NCBI RefSeq assembly: GCF_020687785.1
Contig: NZ_JAJEWI010000003.1
Span: 44,551 to 108,550 of the forward strand
DNA: 64,000 bases
DNA from: Sphingopyxis yananensis
GTDB taxonomy: Bacteria; Pseudomonadota; Alphaproteobacteria; Sphingomonadales; Sphingomonadaceae
Direction of reading: 5' to 3'
The translations under genes and the position numbers were made by a program. Under the pieces are notes generated by a model, which saw only the letters and a program-made list of their open reading frames with translations, was not told the origin of the DNA and ran no database searches. Positions 63,758 to 64,000 of the stretch are shown here, piece by piece. Within the stretch, counting starts at the first letter, position 1; every line of letters begins with the position of its first letter.

Positions 63758-63880
63758 CGTTTTCACCGGACGGGGCGCGGCGGCAACGCTGCACTGACCG
63801 GTCGCCAACATAGACGGATAGCATGGTTTCTCGAATGAGAATTTCGAGGGATGGAAGGCTGTCCGGTTCTTTGTCTGGTG

Positions 63881-64000
63881 TGATCTTTGAAATTGTGATT
63901 GTCGATGAAGGGACATGTGGGCGGCGGCCCTGGTTCTTGCAGCTTTAAGGTGCAAGCAAATCAGGTTAAAAAGCCAAGCCTGACCTACATGTCTTACACG
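63881..64000 (+). ncRNA. Probable 16S rRNA leader of an rrn operon (cut by window end)
   Basis: TGATCTTTGAAA (63881-63892) is boxA-like. GGGACATGTGGGCGGCGGCC follows, which I recognise as typical of sphingomonad 16S leaders. GACATGT (63912-63918) can pair with ACATGTC (63987-63993) as an RNase III processing stem, enclosing a CTTGCA/TGCAAG hairpin and a CAGG/CCTG hairpin. The 16S gene would start just past 64000. Recognition is from memory of the pattern, not a search. Confidence 0.65.

Noticed and set aside
1..64000. CRISPR arrays, insertion sequences, prophage or defence islands
   Set aside because: No regularly spaced repeats, transposase, integrase or phage genes were seen on either strand.

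Overview
The window reads as chromosomal DNA of an alphaproteobacterium, most likely a member of the Sphingomonadales. This rests on conserved gene neighbourhoods (rne / amidase / PBP1A / prfB; mutM <> ubiE-ubiB ... coaBC-dut; rpmH-rnpA-yidD-yidC-engB; secB <> Tim44-like-mltA-smr; pcm-tolC-popZ), a plant-type glutamate-cysteine ligase, a PopZ-type polarity protein, and a right edge that looks like the 16S leader of an rRNA operon. The taxonomic call is inference from gene content and order. The DNA is moderately GC-rich, almost fully coding, and shows no IS element, prophage or CRISPR array.

Layout. 1-10.3 kb: RNase E (cut by the left edge), an amidase, an accessory pair (sugar-lactone oxidase plus D-threonine-aldolase-like PLP enzyme), PBP1A, RF2 and a lipoprotein methyltransferase. 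10.3-18 kb, minus strand: ubiE, ubiB, a GT2-GtrA flippase-type glycosyltransferase with a polytopic membrane partner, coaBC, dut, moeB and a DsrE-like protein. 18-22.5 kb: mutM, rpsT, dnaA and a DUF4136 lipoprotein. 22.7-31.9 kb: trpS, murJ, secB, Tim44-like, mltA, smr, dapE, cupin, GST and engB. 32-39 kb: yidC, yidD, rnpA, rpmH, a small membrane protein, comM and a membrane diguanylate cyclase. 39-43 kb: an M23 peptidase, gshA and rsmE. 43-46.2 kb: three translationally coupled Tad-type pseudopilin/vWA genes. 46.3-56 kb: ubiA, two DsbA-like proteins, DciA-like, mutY, a serine hydrolase, nudC, popZ, tolC and pcm.

56.2-60.7 kb: tRNA-Cys, then a TPP riboswitch controlling a TonB-dependent receptor, an APH-type kinase and a PnuC/PnuT-type permease. 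The kinase and permease overlap by ATGA. This looks like a complete thiamine capture route: outer membrane gate, inner membrane permease and kinase trapping. 60.7-63.4 kb: YcaC-like hydrolase and pirin, divergent from a LysR regulator, with an intergenic region packed with perfect inverted repeats. 63.45-64 kb: no protein gene; a promoter, a boxA-like element and paired stems suggest the start of an rrn operon just past the edge.

Most genes are housekeeping. The parts that most repay a second look are the thiamine operon and its expression platform, the Tad cluster whose TadE carries two calcium-loop-like repeats, the lactone oxidase/PLP enzyme pair, the lipid-anchored methyltransferase, and several palindromes (22655, 31245, 55989, 61377-61497) that are candidate operators or RNA switches.
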